Shown here one piece after another: positions 1 to 7,388 of a stretch of DNA of 64,000 bases (position 1 is the first letter of the stretch; each line of letters starts with the position of its first letter). Made by a program: the position numbers and the translations under genes. This DNA is from Eggerthellaceae bacterium (lineage in GTDB: Bacteria; Actinomycetota; Coriobacteriia; Coriobacteriales; Eggerthellaceae): NCBI GenBank assembly GCA_009782615.1, contig WRIS01000002.1, positions 62,001 through 126,000 on the forward strand, in the 5' to 3' direction. The notes beneath the pieces are model-generated. The model searched no databases and had not been told where the DNA came from. It saw only the letters and a program-made list of their open reading frames with translations.

Positions 1-216
1 TACTTCCCGAATAACCGTGTAGGGAATGGATCCCCCACCAAGCTTTGCTTGTTCATAAACCTTAGTTGTAAGGGACTCTATAAATTCTGTTGTCTGCGCG
101 GGGGCAACTTCGGTAATTCTTGGCGCACTTCGAAAATCATCATAGTAAGCGATGCGCGCCGCGGCGCCGACAAACGAGTAGTCGAACTCGCCAAGGCGAG
201 ACACCTTGTCTTGCAT
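1..216 (-). CDS. Partial ATPase-like protein (N-terminal part), runs off left edge
   Basis: An open minus-strand frame of 72 codons starts at an ATG at 216 and continues past base 1. Its end, around GGGSIPYTVIREV, resembles the region just before the N-box of GHKL (histidine-kinase-like) ATPases; this is a memory-based impression, since the ATP-binding motifs would lie outside the window. No good ribosome-binding site precedes the ATG, and in-frame TTG/GTG codons up to 288 are alternative starts. It points away from rpmH, the place where dnaA often lies in other bacteria, but the visible residues do not look like DnaA domain I. Frame continuity is seen; the function is a guess. Confidence 0.5.
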   Translation of the reverse strand, partial: MQDKVSRLGEFDYSFVGAAARIAYYDDFRSAPRITEVAPAQTTEFIESLTTKVYEQAKLGGGSIPYTVIREV

Positions 217-423
217 AATTTGAGAATCGCTGTGTGTTGAGTCGGGCAAAATCGTCCTTGTTTTCAATTCGTTGTGCAGCACTTTCAATGCTTTTCATCA
301 TAATTCAGATAGAAAGTAAGCGCAAGTTGGTTAAATTGGGGAATAATGTCGAAAATTCCAGGATGCATTAAAGACTTATCGCACGTGAAAAGAAAGAGAA
401 AGGGGCTTGAACAAGAAGTTTCA

Positions 424-463
424 TAGTTTTCCCCATTTAATTCAGAAAATGGGGAAAAAACTA
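424..463. repeat. Inverted repeat in origin-like region
   Basis: The arm TAGTTTTCCCCATTT (424-438) pairs with AAATGGGGAAAAAACTA (447-463), giving a 15-bp stem with a 2-nt bulge and an 8-nt loop. It could end transcription of a divergent transcript or be an origin structure. No gene ends next to it on either strand. Confidence 0.6.
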
Positions 464-991
464 GAAGAGTGAAATATTTATAAGAAAAGCGGCCCCAAAC
501 AGCACCACCAATTGTTGATATTTCTTGAAATTTTTAGCAAAAAAGCATTTCTCCCGATGAAAACCGAGGGCTTTATCGGATAAAAAACGAGCTTCATTGA
601 GATGACCAGACAAAGCGGTACATTTGTTTGAAGAATATCAAATTCTCATCAAAAGACCAGATAAAATAGGCATTAAAAAATTAAGTAATGTTTTTTTGAA
701 AAACATATAGAAAGGGAAATTTCTGTTAATTTTTCCTTGACATTTTATTTCGTTTAGGATTTCCACACTGCGCCATGAGCGAAAAGTAAGTTTTCCACTT
801 TTTCCACAATACAAAACGGCGTAGATATTCTTTTTTTGCTACTTTCCCCGTTTTGCTGTCCTTAAGATTTGTGGGGCGAGCGGTTTGAAAAACAGGGCAA
901 AGCTGCACAAAACCCTTTAAAGAAACCTGCAAAAAGCACCCCAAAGTTCTGCGCGGGTTCTCGTACGGATTCTCTTACACAAAAAGAACCA

Positions 992-1019
992 TTGACATCC
1001 TTTTTTCGAGGTATATAAT
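992..1019 (+). promoter_or_regulatory. Strong sigma70-type promoter of rpmH
   Basis: A consensus -35 TTGACA (992-997) and -10 TATAAT (1014-1019) are separated by 16 bp. The expected start of transcription is about 30 nt before the rpmH ATG. It probably drives rpmH-rnpA-yidD-yidC-jag as one unit. Confidence 0.85.
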
Positions 1020-1054
1020 TTGGAAGTTACACTTTAAGCAAGAAGGGAAAGAAC

Positions 1055-1189
1055 ATGAAGCGCACCTATCAGCCGAATACTCGGAAGCGGGCGAAGTGTC
1101 ACGGTTTTCGTTCACGTATGTCGACAAGAGGCGGTCGTGCCGTTTTGTCTACGCGCCGCGCTAAAGGACGCAAGCGCCTCTGCGTGTAG
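1055..1189 (+). CDS. rpmH: 50S ribosomal protein L34
   Basis: A 44-residue, very basic protein starting [14 protein letters not shown], with the family's conserved HGFRSRM and R-rich tail (RRAKGRKRL). L34 is part of the large ribosomal subunit. The gene is preceded by a purine-rich AGAAGGGAAAG ribosome-binding site and by the strongest promoter in the window. It is followed after 9 bp by rnpA, the usual pairing. The C-terminus ends RLCV rather than the more common RLTA/RLSA, a minor variation. It lies next to the putative origin, as in most bacteria. Confidence 0.97.
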   Translation: MKRTYQPNTRKRAKCHGFRSRMSTRGGRAVLSTRRAKGRKRLCV

Positions 1190-1198
1190 TGGAGATTT

Positions 1199-1543
1199 GT
1201 GTTGGAAACTATTAAATCCGGCACGGAAATCTCGTATCTTTTTGTACACGGGAGGCGTTTTAGCGCTCCTTTTATCACCCTCATAGTAAAAAAAAGAAAT
1301 CTTCAACACGACCAATCGGGTCGTGTTGCTTTTATTGCGGGAAAAAAATTGGGAAATGCGGTTTGGCGCAACAGGGCGAAACGCCGCATGAGGGCTGTGT
1401 GTAAAGAGGCGGGCGGTCCCTGGCGCGATTATGATGTGATATTTATTGCAAAGTCGCAAACAAACGAAGTTTCTTATAGTAAAGTTCTTTCTACGTGTAA
1501 TGCATTGCTCGCCGAGGTTTTTGATGAGGCGAGTTCGCAATAG
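1199..1543 (+). CDS. rnpA: Ribonuclease P protein component
   Basis: A 114-residue protein subunit of RNase P, which assists the RNA subunit in trimming tRNA 5' ends. The signature RNRAKRRMRAV (about residues 57-67) is the family's RNR box, preceded by the GKKLGNAV strand and a central RNA-binding cleft. The start is GTG at 1199 or TTG at 1202; both sit behind a GGAG motif at 1191-1194, and the choice changes one residue. It lies between rpmH and yidD in the standard order and is likely cotranscribed with rpmH. Confidence 0.95.
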   Translation: MLETIKSGTEISYLFVHGRRFSAPFITLIVKKRNLQHDQSGRVAFIAGKKLGNAVWRNRAKRRMRAVCKEAGGPWRDYDVIFIAKSQTNEVSYSKVLSTCNALLAEVFDEASSQ

Positions 1544-1561
1544 ATTTATAAGGCGGCAAAG

Positions 1562-1804
1562 TTGGAAGCGTTACTAAAACTGGTGAAAAACCTGCCTTGC
1601 AAGATAGCAGTTCTGCTCATCATGTTTTATAAGGCAGTTCTTTCACCTGTGTTGCCAGCAAGCTGTAGGTTTATCCCGACATGTTCAGAGTATGGGCTTA
1701 TCGCTTTTCAAAAGTACGGCTTTTTGAAGGGTTTTTGGCTCACGACTAAAAGGATTCTTCGGTGTCGTCCAGGAGGACCCCACGGGTATGACCCTGTTCC
1801 ATAA
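1562..1804 (+). CDS. yidD: Membrane protein insertion efficiency factor YidD
   Basis: An 80-residue protein with the family's diagnostic [10 protein letters not shown] motif and the C-terminal [13 protein letters not shown] signature. It has an amphipathic or hydrophobic N-terminal segment (about 12-30) that associates with the inner face of the membrane. It is thought to help YidC and Sec insert membrane proteins. The start is an unusual TTG at 1562, placed by the upstream AAGGCGG. It sits between rnpA and yidC, as in most bacteria. Confidence 0.93.
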   Translation: MEALLKLVKNLPCKIAVLLIMFYKAVLSPVLPASCRFIPTCSEYGLIAFQKYGFLKGFWLTTKRILRCRPGGPHGYDPVP

Positions 1805-1853
1805 ACGGGTCTTTAAGCGGGGCTTTCTTTGGTATAGAGGAAGGGAATAGTAT

Positions 1854-2627
1854 ATGTGGAATTCATTTAAGGACTGGATTGGCTGGGTCATCGAGTCTTT
1901 CTATAACGTGTGTGGCGACTGGGGGCTTGCCATCATCATTGTTACGGTGATTTTTAGGCTTATCATTACGCCGCTTATGCACAAACAGACAAAATCAACG
2001 TTTCAAATGCAAAAAGTACAGCCGCTCATCCAAGAGATTCAAAAGAAGTACAAAGACGAACCAGCTCGCATGCAAGAAGAAATGCAAAAACTTCAAGCTG
2101 AGGCAAAGTTTAACCCTCTTGCGGGCTGCTTGCCCATGTTGTTGCAGATGCCTATCTTTATCGCCCTCTTCCAGGTTTTGCGAGAGCTGGCAGAAAGAAC
2201 TCATGGAACGGTATATTCGTTTTACAATATCGTGCCCGACTTAGCGAGAACCCCTTCGGATGCCTTTGATATAAGTTTTGGAACATTTGTTCCCTATCTG
2301 GTGCTCATGGTGGTTTTTGCTGGCTCAACTTTTGTTCCTATGATGCTTCAACAAAGAGGCAATAAAAACAACCCACAACGAAAACAAACCCTTATTATGG
2401 GTGGCGTCATGAGCGTCTTTATGATTTTCATTAGCTGGAACTTCCCAACAGGCGTTCTTCTTTTCTGGAGTGCATCGGGCCTGATTGGTATTGCACAGAC
2501 GCAAACGTCTATGAGCATCATGAGAAAGCGCGATGCGGAAGCTGAACTCGAAATCGAAGAAAAGCCTGTTGAGGTAGAAGTTACCCGCAAAGCAAAGAAG
2601 CCGCGCCCGACAAAGAAAACCAAATAA
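1854..2627 (+). CDS. yidC: Membrane protein insertase YidC (short Oxa1 type)
   Basis: A 257-residue insertase of the YidC/Oxa1/Alb3 family. It lacks the large periplasmic domain of proteobacterial YidC, as expected for a Gram-positive. Visible elements are an N-terminal hydrophobic helix (about 22-42), a cytoplasmic helical hairpin rich in K, E and Q (about 45-85), the FNPLAGCLPMLLQMPIF core (about 87-103) and further transmembrane segments near 143-165, 180-197 and 200-215. The C-terminal tail is charged and basic (KAKKPRPTKKTK), typical for ribosome contact. It starts at ATG 1854 after AGGAAGGGAATAGTAT. It acts with YidD and Jag encoded on either side. Confidence 0.95.
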   Translation: MWNSFKDWIGWVIESFYNVCGDWGLAIIIVTVIFRLIITPLMHKQTKSTFQMQKVQPLIQEIQKKYKDEPARMQEEMQKLQAEAKFNPLAGCLPMLLQMPIFIALFQVLRELAERTHGTVYSFYNIVPDLARTPSDAFDISFGTFVPYLVLMVVFAGSTFVPMMLQQRGNKNNPQRKQTLIMGGVMSVFMIFISWNFPTGVLLFWSASGLIGIAQTQTSMSIMRKRDAEAELEIEEKPVEVEVTRKAKKPRPTKKTK

Positions 2628-2713
2628 CGAGGCGAGCTATCAGTGGTAGACTGCGACCTTTTGTGAGGTCGTTAGGATAAGGACAGAAAAGCCAATTAAA
2701 AAAAGGAGTTCCT

Positions 2714-3442
2714 ATGGCTGCAGAAGTTGAACAGAATCTTTTGGAAGAAGAATCGCAAGACGAGGCAAGCGAAGAAGTTGAAGCAGAAGACCTCAACGCT
2801 GGTGAAGCGCCCGAAAGCGACGCTGCCGAGGTCAACGAAGGCGAAGGCGACGCGAATGCCGATGCTGACGAAAGCGCCGATGCTGATGAAAGCGATGCCG
2901 CAAACGACGAGGGCGCCGTTGAAAACGCTGCCGCAGGAGTCGACGGCGAAGGTGATAGCCTCCAAGAAGACCTTTCTGACGAAGAACTTGATGCGGTTGC
3001 CGATACTGCAATAGCCATCCTTCAAGACATTCTCGGGTATTTGAACGTCGGCGAAGTGACTATCGACGAATACGAGGGCGACGAAGGTGAGCTGATTCTT
3101 GACATAACTGGAGACGATCTTGCTGTTTTGATTGGACGCCACGGAAAAACTCTTGATGCGCTACAAACCCTTGTTGCCGCTGTTACCGTGAGAAAAATGG
3201 GCTTTCGCTACCCCATCGTTGTCGATGTTGAAGGATACAAGAACCGACAGCGACAAAAGCTTGAATCAATCGCTCGGTCTGCTGCGAACAGAGCTGCACT
3301 TCAAAGCCGAAGCGTAAAACTGCGCCCAATGACGCCTTATGAGCGCCGTCTTGTGCATATTGCTCTACGCAACGACGAACGTGTTGAGACTGCCTCAGAG
3401 GGCGAAGGAAGCGCGCGACACGTGGTGGTTATTCCCCAATAA
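2714..3442 (+). CDS. jag: RNA-binding protein KhpB/Jag (KH and R3H domains)
   Basis: A 242-residue protein. Residues 1 to about 95 are a highly acidic, alanine-rich low-complexity segment (E/D/A) in place of the usual Jag_N domain. A KH type II domain follows, with the GxxG-type loop IGRHGKTL (about 137-144), then a C-terminal R3H domain with the ERRLVHIAL core. The family (KhpB, EloR, Jag) binds RNA and influences cell elongation and division. An AAAAGGAG site precedes the ATG. It ends the rpmH operon and is followed by a terminator palindrome that contains a parS site. Confidence 0.92.
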   Translation: MAAEVEQNLLEEESQDEASEEVEAEDLNAGEAPESDAAEVNEGEGDANADADESADADESDAANDEGAVENAAAGVDGEGDSLQEDLSDEELDAVADTAIAILQDILGYLNVGEVTIDEYEGDEGELILDITGDDLAVLIGRHGKTLDALQTLVAAVTVRKMGFRYPIVVDVEGYKNRQRQKLESIARSAANRAALQSRSVKLRPMTPYERRLVHIALRNDERVETASEGEGSARHVVVIPQ

Positions 3443-3448
3443 GTGTTT

Positions 3449-3487
3449 TAAGGGGAATGTTTCACGTGAAACATTCCCCTTATTTTT
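3449..3487 (+). terminator. Palindromic terminator after jag, with parS at its centre
   Basis: A perfect 34-bp palindrome spans 3449-3482 and is followed by a T-run (3483-3487). The central 16 bp are a consensus parS site. The arms AAGGGGAA and TTCCCCTT extend it into a 17-bp perfect stem when transcribed. It lies 6 bp after the jag stop codon, where an intrinsic terminator is expected. Confidence 0.75.
3458..3473. promoter_or_regulatory. parS site 1
   Basis: Exact TGTTTCACGTGAAACA, the widely conserved ParB-binding centromere sequence. It is embedded in the jag terminator palindrome. ParB is encoded 2.7 kb downstream. Confidence 0.95.
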
Positions 3488-3526
3488 GTCCCCCGCCACA
3501 AAAGTTCCCTGTTGTTTTGCCCGCAA

Positions 3527-3542
3527 TGTTTCACGTGAAACA
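3527..3542. promoter_or_regulatory. parS site 2
   Basis: Exact TGTTTCACGTGAAACA, 69 bp from site 1, between jag and rsmG. Confidence 0.95.
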
Positions 3543-3576
3543 CTTCACCCAGAAACTCACCTGCCCGCCCACTAGC

Positions 3577-3613
3577 TAACCCACTAACCCACTAACCCAC
3601 TAACCCACCAACC
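3577..3613. repeat. 8-bp tandem repeat before rsmG
   Basis: Four exact copies of TAACCCAC (3577-3608) followed by CAACC. It lies between parS site 2 and the rsmG start and is telomere-like in sequence. No function is evident. Confidence 0.85.
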
Positions 3614-3640
3614 TCGAGGACTCTCTCAGAAAACAACCCC

Positions 3641-4351
3641 ATGCATGACCCGTCTTTTCCGATAAACTCTTGCCATCTTGAAAGCTTTTCCCCCGAAAAG
3701 AGGGAATTGCTCGAAAAGCATCTTGCTCTTGTTCTCGAGGCAAATAAAAAAATCAACCTCACAAGCATTACTTCTTTTGAAGAAGGCTTGCTTCTGCATA
3801 TTGAAGACGCCCTTGCAGGATTTTCGGAATTAAGCAACGCTCCGAAGGGGCTTTATGTGGATATTGGAACAGGCGCAGGATACCCAGGCATTCCTCTTGC
3901 GATTGTTTCGGAGCGCGATACGCTTCTTGTCGATTCGGTTCAAAAGAAAACGAAAGTTCTTGACAAAATGCTTGTTGAACTGGGAATTTCTTCAAACGTT
4001 CGCACGTATGGCGGGCGAATTGAAGCGCTTGCTCAAGCAAGACGAGAAGAATTTGCCGTGGTGTCTGCGCGAGCGCTTTCGTCGCTCGCTGCGCTCTTAG
4101 AACTATCCTCTCCGCTTCTTCAACAGTCGGGACGGTTGATTTGCTACAAGGCGCAACAAAGCGAAGAAGAGCTGGCGGTTGCAAAAGCCCTTGAAGAAAA
4201 GCTGGGAATGCGCCTTGTTTCAAACAGGAGCTTTTTCTTGAGCGATAACGTCACAAAAAGACAAATTCTTGTGTATGAAAAGTATAAACAGCCTGAAGTA
4301 GCGCTTCCAAGACGAGAAGGAATGGCTCAGAAGCGCCCCTACAGGGCATAG
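3641..4351 (+). CDS. rsmG: 16S rRNA (guanine-527 N7)-methyltransferase
   Basis: A 236-residue SAM-dependent methyltransferase that makes m7G527 in 16S rRNA. Visible motifs are KINLTSI (about 36-42), the SAM-binding glycine loop DIGTGAGYPGIPLAI (about 74-88), the SARAL motif and the C-terminal LPRREGMAQKRP signature. The start at ATG 3641 has no strong ribosome-binding site, so the exact start is less sure than the product. It sits between two pairs of parS sites and upstream of parAB, the classical gidB-parA-parB order. Confidence 0.95.
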   Translation: MHDPSFPINSCHLESFSPEKRELLEKHLALVLEANKKINLTSITSFEEGLLLHIEDALAGFSELSNAPKGLYVDIGTGAGYPGIPLAIVSERDTLLVDSVQKKTKVLDKMLVELGISSNVRTYGGRIEALAQARREEFAVVSARALSSLAALLELSSPLLQQSGRLICYKAQQSEEELAVAKALEEKLGMRLVSNRSFFLSDNVTKRQILVYEKYKQPEVALPRREGMAQKRPYRA

Positions 4352-4360
4352 GACAGCCTC

Positions 4361-4762
4361 TCAGCGCTTTTTACGCAGCGTCGAAAGCGAAAGAGAGACA
4401 AGGTCGTTTCGACGCCCCTGCGCTGCTTCATGAATCACTTCGCAAACACCTTCAAAATTTTCCCAAACATAAGAATTCGGAAAACGAAGCTCTTGTATTT
4501 CCAGCATTTCCAGATAGTTTGTTCGCAGACGATCCCGTTTTATGTGGGGCTCTTCATAATGTTGGGAACCGTCAAGCTCAATCGAAAGTCGTACTTTGTT
4601 GCAGAAAAAATCAACAATATAAGGACCAACAATCTTTTGTGATCTGAATAAAAGAGGATATTCTCTCAAGAAACCAAACCAAAGACGCCTTTCTGCGGGC
4701 GTCATATTCGTTCGTAGTTCCTGAGCGTTTTTTACCAAAGCGTTGTTTCGTGGAAGACCCAT
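4361..4762 (-). CDS. DUF559 (endonuclease-like) domain protein
   Basis: A 133-residue protein of the DUF559 family, which has a PD-(D/E)xK/Vsr-like nuclease fold. Seen are TPAERRLWFGFLR (about 21-33), FRSQKIVGPYIVDFFC (about 39-54) with the candidate catalytic D, and LSIELDGSQHYEE (about 59-71) with the ExDG motif. Such proteins are common as stand-alone genes with unclear roles. AAAGGAG lies 5 nt before the ATG, and a TATTAT -10-like element is about 27 nt upstream. It is encoded against rsmG and parA and interrupts the usual rsmG-parA spacing. Confidence 0.85.
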   Translation of the reverse strand: MGLPRNNALVKNAQELRTNMTPAERRLWFGFLREYPLLFRSQKIVGPYIVDFFCNKVRLSIELDGSQHYEEPHIKRDRLRTNYLEMLEIQELRFPNSYVWENFEGVCEVIHEAAQGRRNDLVSLSLSTLRKKR

Positions 4763-4833
4763 TTTTCTCCTTTCTTAGGGGCGGCTATAATACACGAGAT
4801 TTGTAGGCAAAAAGGATACGAAAATTGTATAAA

Positions 4834-4976
4834 AATCTTGCATTGATTAGGCATTATTTGAACACTGATTGAACAGGGATTAGGCGCGGATTGAGCGCCG
4901 ACGGAACACCGATTAAGCATGAATTAGGTGCCAATCGAGCATGGATTTGACGTGGACTGAACGCTGGTTAGGTATT
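4834..4976. repeat. Degenerate 11-bp-phased tandem array (13 units) next to parS
   Basis: Thirteen consecutive 11-bp units without spacers fill 4834-4976, with an approximate consensus GATTGAGCRCC. Examples are GATTGAACAGG (4867), GATTAGGCGCG (4878), GATTGAGCGCC (4889), GATTAAGCATG (4911) and GACTGAACGCT (4955). The 11-bp period is close to one helical turn, so a protein could bind one DNA face repeatedly. It lies between the DUF559 gene and parS site 3. No frame through it looks coding. Confidence 0.8.
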
Positions 4977-5005
4977 TTTCTAACACCGCTCTCAGAATGA
5001 AGAAA

Positions 5006-5021
5006 TGTTTCACGTGAAACA
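5006..5021. promoter_or_regulatory. parS site 3
   Basis: Exact TGTTTCACGTGAAACA at the centre of a 26-bp perfect palindrome (5001-5026), upstream of parA. Confidence 0.95.
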
Positions 5022-5104
5022 TTTCTGGTAAAGCGCAACAAGAATACTTTGTTTTGGTGTTCCTTAAGGGTGCGTGTTTTCCGAATATTTTGTGTCGCCA
5101 AGAA

Positions 5105-5120
5105 TGTTTCACGTGAAACA
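5105..5120. promoter_or_regulatory. parS site 4
   Basis: Exact TGTTTCACGTGAAACA, 99 bp from site 3 and about 105 bp before the parA start. It lies just upstream of the putative parA promoter (TTTGTG 5144-5149, TATACT 5166-5171), so ParB bound here could affect parAB transcription. Confidence 0.93.
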
Positions 5121-5209
5121 TTGTCGATATTAGCGGAATTCTCTTTGTGGGGATAAAAATTCGTGTATACTGGCAGCAGTTACCTATAGCTTCGTGAAAG
5201 GAGGCTTCT

Positions 5210-6205
5210 GTGGGTATATTTGATGGTCTGAAACGAGACAAAAAGGCAGAAGAGACTATCGCTTTAGAAGAAATCGAGAACACAGAACAGCCAAATCAGT
5301 CCGTTGTTGACGAGGGGTTCTTCGAAACCGATGTTGAGGATGTCGAAGTTGTCGAACGCGAGGTCAACCACGTGATTCAAGAAGTATCACCACGAAAAAT
5401 CAAACCTTACAGTAAGAAAAAGCCAGTTAAGCACGCCATTGGTCAAACAAAGGTGCTTGCAATCATTAACCAAAAGGGCGGCGTTGGAAAGTCCACTACG
5501 GCAATCAACCTTGCAGCTGCCCTCGGCGAGATGAAAAAGCAAGTTCTTCTGGTCGATCTTGACCCGCAAGGAAATTCTTCAAGTGGGCTCGGAATCGAAA
5601 AAAGTCAGGTTGAACATTGCATTTATGATGCTTTGTTGAACGGTGTGCCTTTGGAAGAGGTCATTATTCCTGACGTATGCGAAGGCCTCGATCTCGTACC
5701 TGCGACGATTAATCTTGCTGGTGCTGAAGTGGAACTCGTTTCCGAAATGGCTCGCGAAAATCGTCTGAAGGACATCATTGGGTGTTTGAGGGGAAAATAC
5801 GACTATGTCTTTATCGACTGCCCGCCATCGCTGGGGTTACTTACCGTTAATGCGTTGGTTGCAGCAGACAAGTTGCTCATTCCTATTCAGTGTGAGTTCT
5901 ATGCCCTTGAGGGAGTGACAAAACTCCTTGATTCAATGAAACGAGTCAAAAGTGTCCTTAATCCGAGCCTAGAGACCTTTGGGGTGCTCCTAACGATGCA
6001 CGATGGACGAACCACGCTTTCTCGCCAGGTTGCAGATGAAGTGCGCGGCTACTTTGGGAAAGGCGTGTTCGACACCGTAATTCCGCGCTCGGTGAAATTA
6101 TCCGAGGCGCCCAGCTTTGGGCAACCTATTACTGAATACGACCCAAACGGCAAAGGCGCGCAATCGTATATTGAACTTGCAAAGGAAGTGATCTCTCGTG
6201 GCTAA
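5210..6205 (+). CDS. parA: Chromosome-partitioning ATPase ParA (Soj)
   Basis: A 331-residue ParA/MinD-type ATPase. The deviant Walker A KGGVGKST is at 89-96, with LLVDLDPQGNSS (about 113-124, Walker A') and FIDCPPSLG (Walker B). An N-terminal extension of about 78 residues is acidic and then basic (KPYSKKKPVK); most Soj proteins begin near the Walker A. The start is GTG at 5210, fixed by AAAGGAGG at 5197-5204. It dimerises with ATP on DNA and drives ParB-parS segregation. parB overlaps its 3' end by 8 bp, so the two genes are translationally linked. Confidence 0.96.
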   Translation: MGIFDGLKRDKKAEETIALEEIENTEQPNQSVVDEGFFETDVEDVEVVEREVNHVIQEVSPRKIKPYSKKKPVKHAIGQTKVLAIINQKGGVGKSTTAINLAAALGEMKKQVLLVDLDPQGNSSSGLGIEKSQVEHCIYDALLNGVPLEEVIIPDVCEGLDLVPATINLAGAEVELVSEMARENRLKDIIGCLRGKYDYVFIDCPPSLGLLTVNALVAADKLLIPIQCEFYALEGVTKLLDSMKRVKSVLNPSLETFGVLLTMHDGRTTLSRQVADEVRGYFGKGVFDTVIPRSVKLSEAPSFGQPITEYDPNGKGAQSYIELAKEVISRG

Positions 6206-7292
6206 GACAACCAAGAGCGGCCTTGGTCGCGGATTAAATTCGCTGATTTCGGGAAGCATAGAAGAAGTTTTGCCTGATGAGACGGCAAAAGAAAGTGCAC
6301 CACAACCAAAAGCGCAGGTGACAGAGCCAAAAGCGTCCGAAAAAGAGGTGCTCACGGACGAAAAAAAGGCAGAAACAGCAGGAGCATCTCGAAGCACAGC
6401 GCCAACAAAAGATAGCGCCCCCAAAGAAGCGCCTAAGCCTGAAGTAAGTAAGCCGCGCTTTGAAGAGGATGATCACGTGGTGATAAGAAGCGTGAAAGAG
6501 CGCGTTCCCGATGAGGTTCCTCTGGCTTCGGTTCAGCCGAACCCTGACCAGCCGCGTACAAACTTCAAAAAGGAAGAAATAGAAGAATTGGCGGCTTCTA
6601 TCGAGCGAAACGGTCTGCTTCAGCCCGTGTTGGTGCGCCAAATAGGGAAGAACTATCAAATTATTGCAGGAGAGCGGCGCTGGCAAGCGTGCAAAATGCT
6701 CGGAATGAAAATGATACCCGTCAGAGTCAAGGAGGCCGACGATGACAAGGCTCTCGAATTGGCGCTTATCGAAAATCTTCAGCGCTCGGACTTGAATCCG
6801 ATTGAAGAAGCATACGGAATTCGCCGCCTGATAGAACGCTGTGGCTTGAGCCAATCGGAAGCAGCTGAAACGCTGTCGAAAGGGCGCTCAACCGTTGCAA
6901 ACGCTTTGCGCTTGCTGGAACTTCCCGAAGAGGCGCAGCAGCTTTTGTTCGAAGAGAAGATATCTGCGGGGCACGCTCGAGCAATACTGTCGATTCCGAC
7001 GAAAGAAGGGCGCCAAAAACTGACCGAGCGTCTGATCAACGAAAAGATTTCGGTGCGCGAAGCAGAAACAATTGCGCGTCTGTTCGCAGGAATGCAAAAC
7101 AATCAAAATTCCAGCGCCCGTCCTGTGATGCCGCTTTCGTTCAAGACGGTGGCGCGCTCGTTGCGCGAGACACTTCAAACGGGGGTTCGCGTCAAAACGG
7201 TTCAAGGGAAGAACAAGATAGAAATAGAGTTCAAAGATGAAGAAGACTTAGAACGTCTGTTCGGTATTATCAGCCCCTCTGAAAAGAAGTAA
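6198..7292 (+). CDS. parB: Chromosome-partitioning protein ParB (Spo0J)
   Basis: A 364-residue parS-binding CTPase-type ParB. Residues 1-20 hold a basic ParA-stimulating tail (KSGLGRGLNSLI). Residues 25-100 are a low-complexity charged linker. The ParB/Srx nuclease-like domain (about 103-195) has the GERR motif (158-161) and ENLQRSDLNPIEEA, followed by a helix-turn-helix (GLSQSEAAETLSKGRSTVAN). The C-terminal dimerisation segment ends in an acidic or amphipathic helix. Its four consensus targets lie just upstream. The gene overlaps parA and ends at a terminator shared with rlmN. Confidence 0.96.
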   Translation: MAKTTKSGLGRGLNSLISGSIEEVLPDETAKESAPQPKAQVTEPKASEKEVLTDEKKAETAGASRSTAPTKDSAPKEAPKPEVSKPRFEEDDHVVIRSVKERVPDEVPLASVQPNPDQPRTNFKKEEIEELAASIERNGLLQPVLVRQIGKNYQIIAGERRWQACKMLGMKMIPVRVKEADDDKALELALIENLQRSDLNPIEEAYGIRRLIERCGLSQSEAAETLSKGRSTVANALRLLELPEEAQQLLFEEKISAGHARAILSIPTKEGRQKLTERLINEKISVREAETIARLFAGMQNNQNSSARPVMPLSFKTVARSLRETLQTGVRVKTVQGKNKIEIEFKDEEDLERLFGIISPSEKK

Positions 7293-7355
7293 GGGGTTCT
7301 CCGATTCGCTGATTTGGCACTTCGTCTTTTCGGCAGCCCAATAAAGCAGCGCTTT

Positions 7356-7388
7356 AATACCCTGTGAGGAAATCACAGGGTATTTTTT
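7356..7388 (+). terminator. Intrinsic terminator of parAB, overlapping the rlmN 3' end
   Basis: The stem AATACCCTGTGA / TCACAGGGTATT with loop GGAAA is followed by a T-run (7383-7388). Its second arm lies inside the last codons of the convergent rlmN gene. Confidence 0.9.

Larger units (their letters stand above)
217..1054. other. Gene-free AT-rich region, candidate replication origin (oriC)
   Basis: About 840 bp without a convincing gene. It is AT-rich and holds DnaA-box-like nonamers: TTTTCCACA at 800-808 (fits TTWTNCACA), TTTTCCACT at 791-799 and ATTTCCACA at 759-767, plus a strong inverted repeat at 424-463. It lies directly upstream of rpmH-rnpA-yidDC-jag-rsmG-parAB, an order usually found beside oriC. 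The short reading frames here have no ribosome-binding sites or recognisable motifs. The origin call rests on context and a few boxes only; no GC-skew calculation was possible. Confidence 0.45.

Noticed and set aside
49-240. 63-codon plus-strand frame at the left edge
   Set aside because: It lies opposite the open minus-strand frame that continues off the edge and reads more like a protein.
1112-1540. 142-codon minus-strand frame
   Set aside because: Antisense shadow of rpmH-rnpA; no family motif, and the plus-strand genes are certain.
2581-3018. 145-codon Ser/Ala-rich minus-strand frame
   Set aside because: Shadow of the acidic Ala/Glu segment of jag.
4834-4976. CRISPR-like array
   Set aside because: Units are 11 bp, degenerate and without unique spacers; no cas genes are in the window.
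6234-6854. 206-codon minus-strand Cys/Phe-rich frame
   Set aside because: Antisense shadow of the ParB linker; composition is typical of a reversed Lys/Glu-rich coding sequence.
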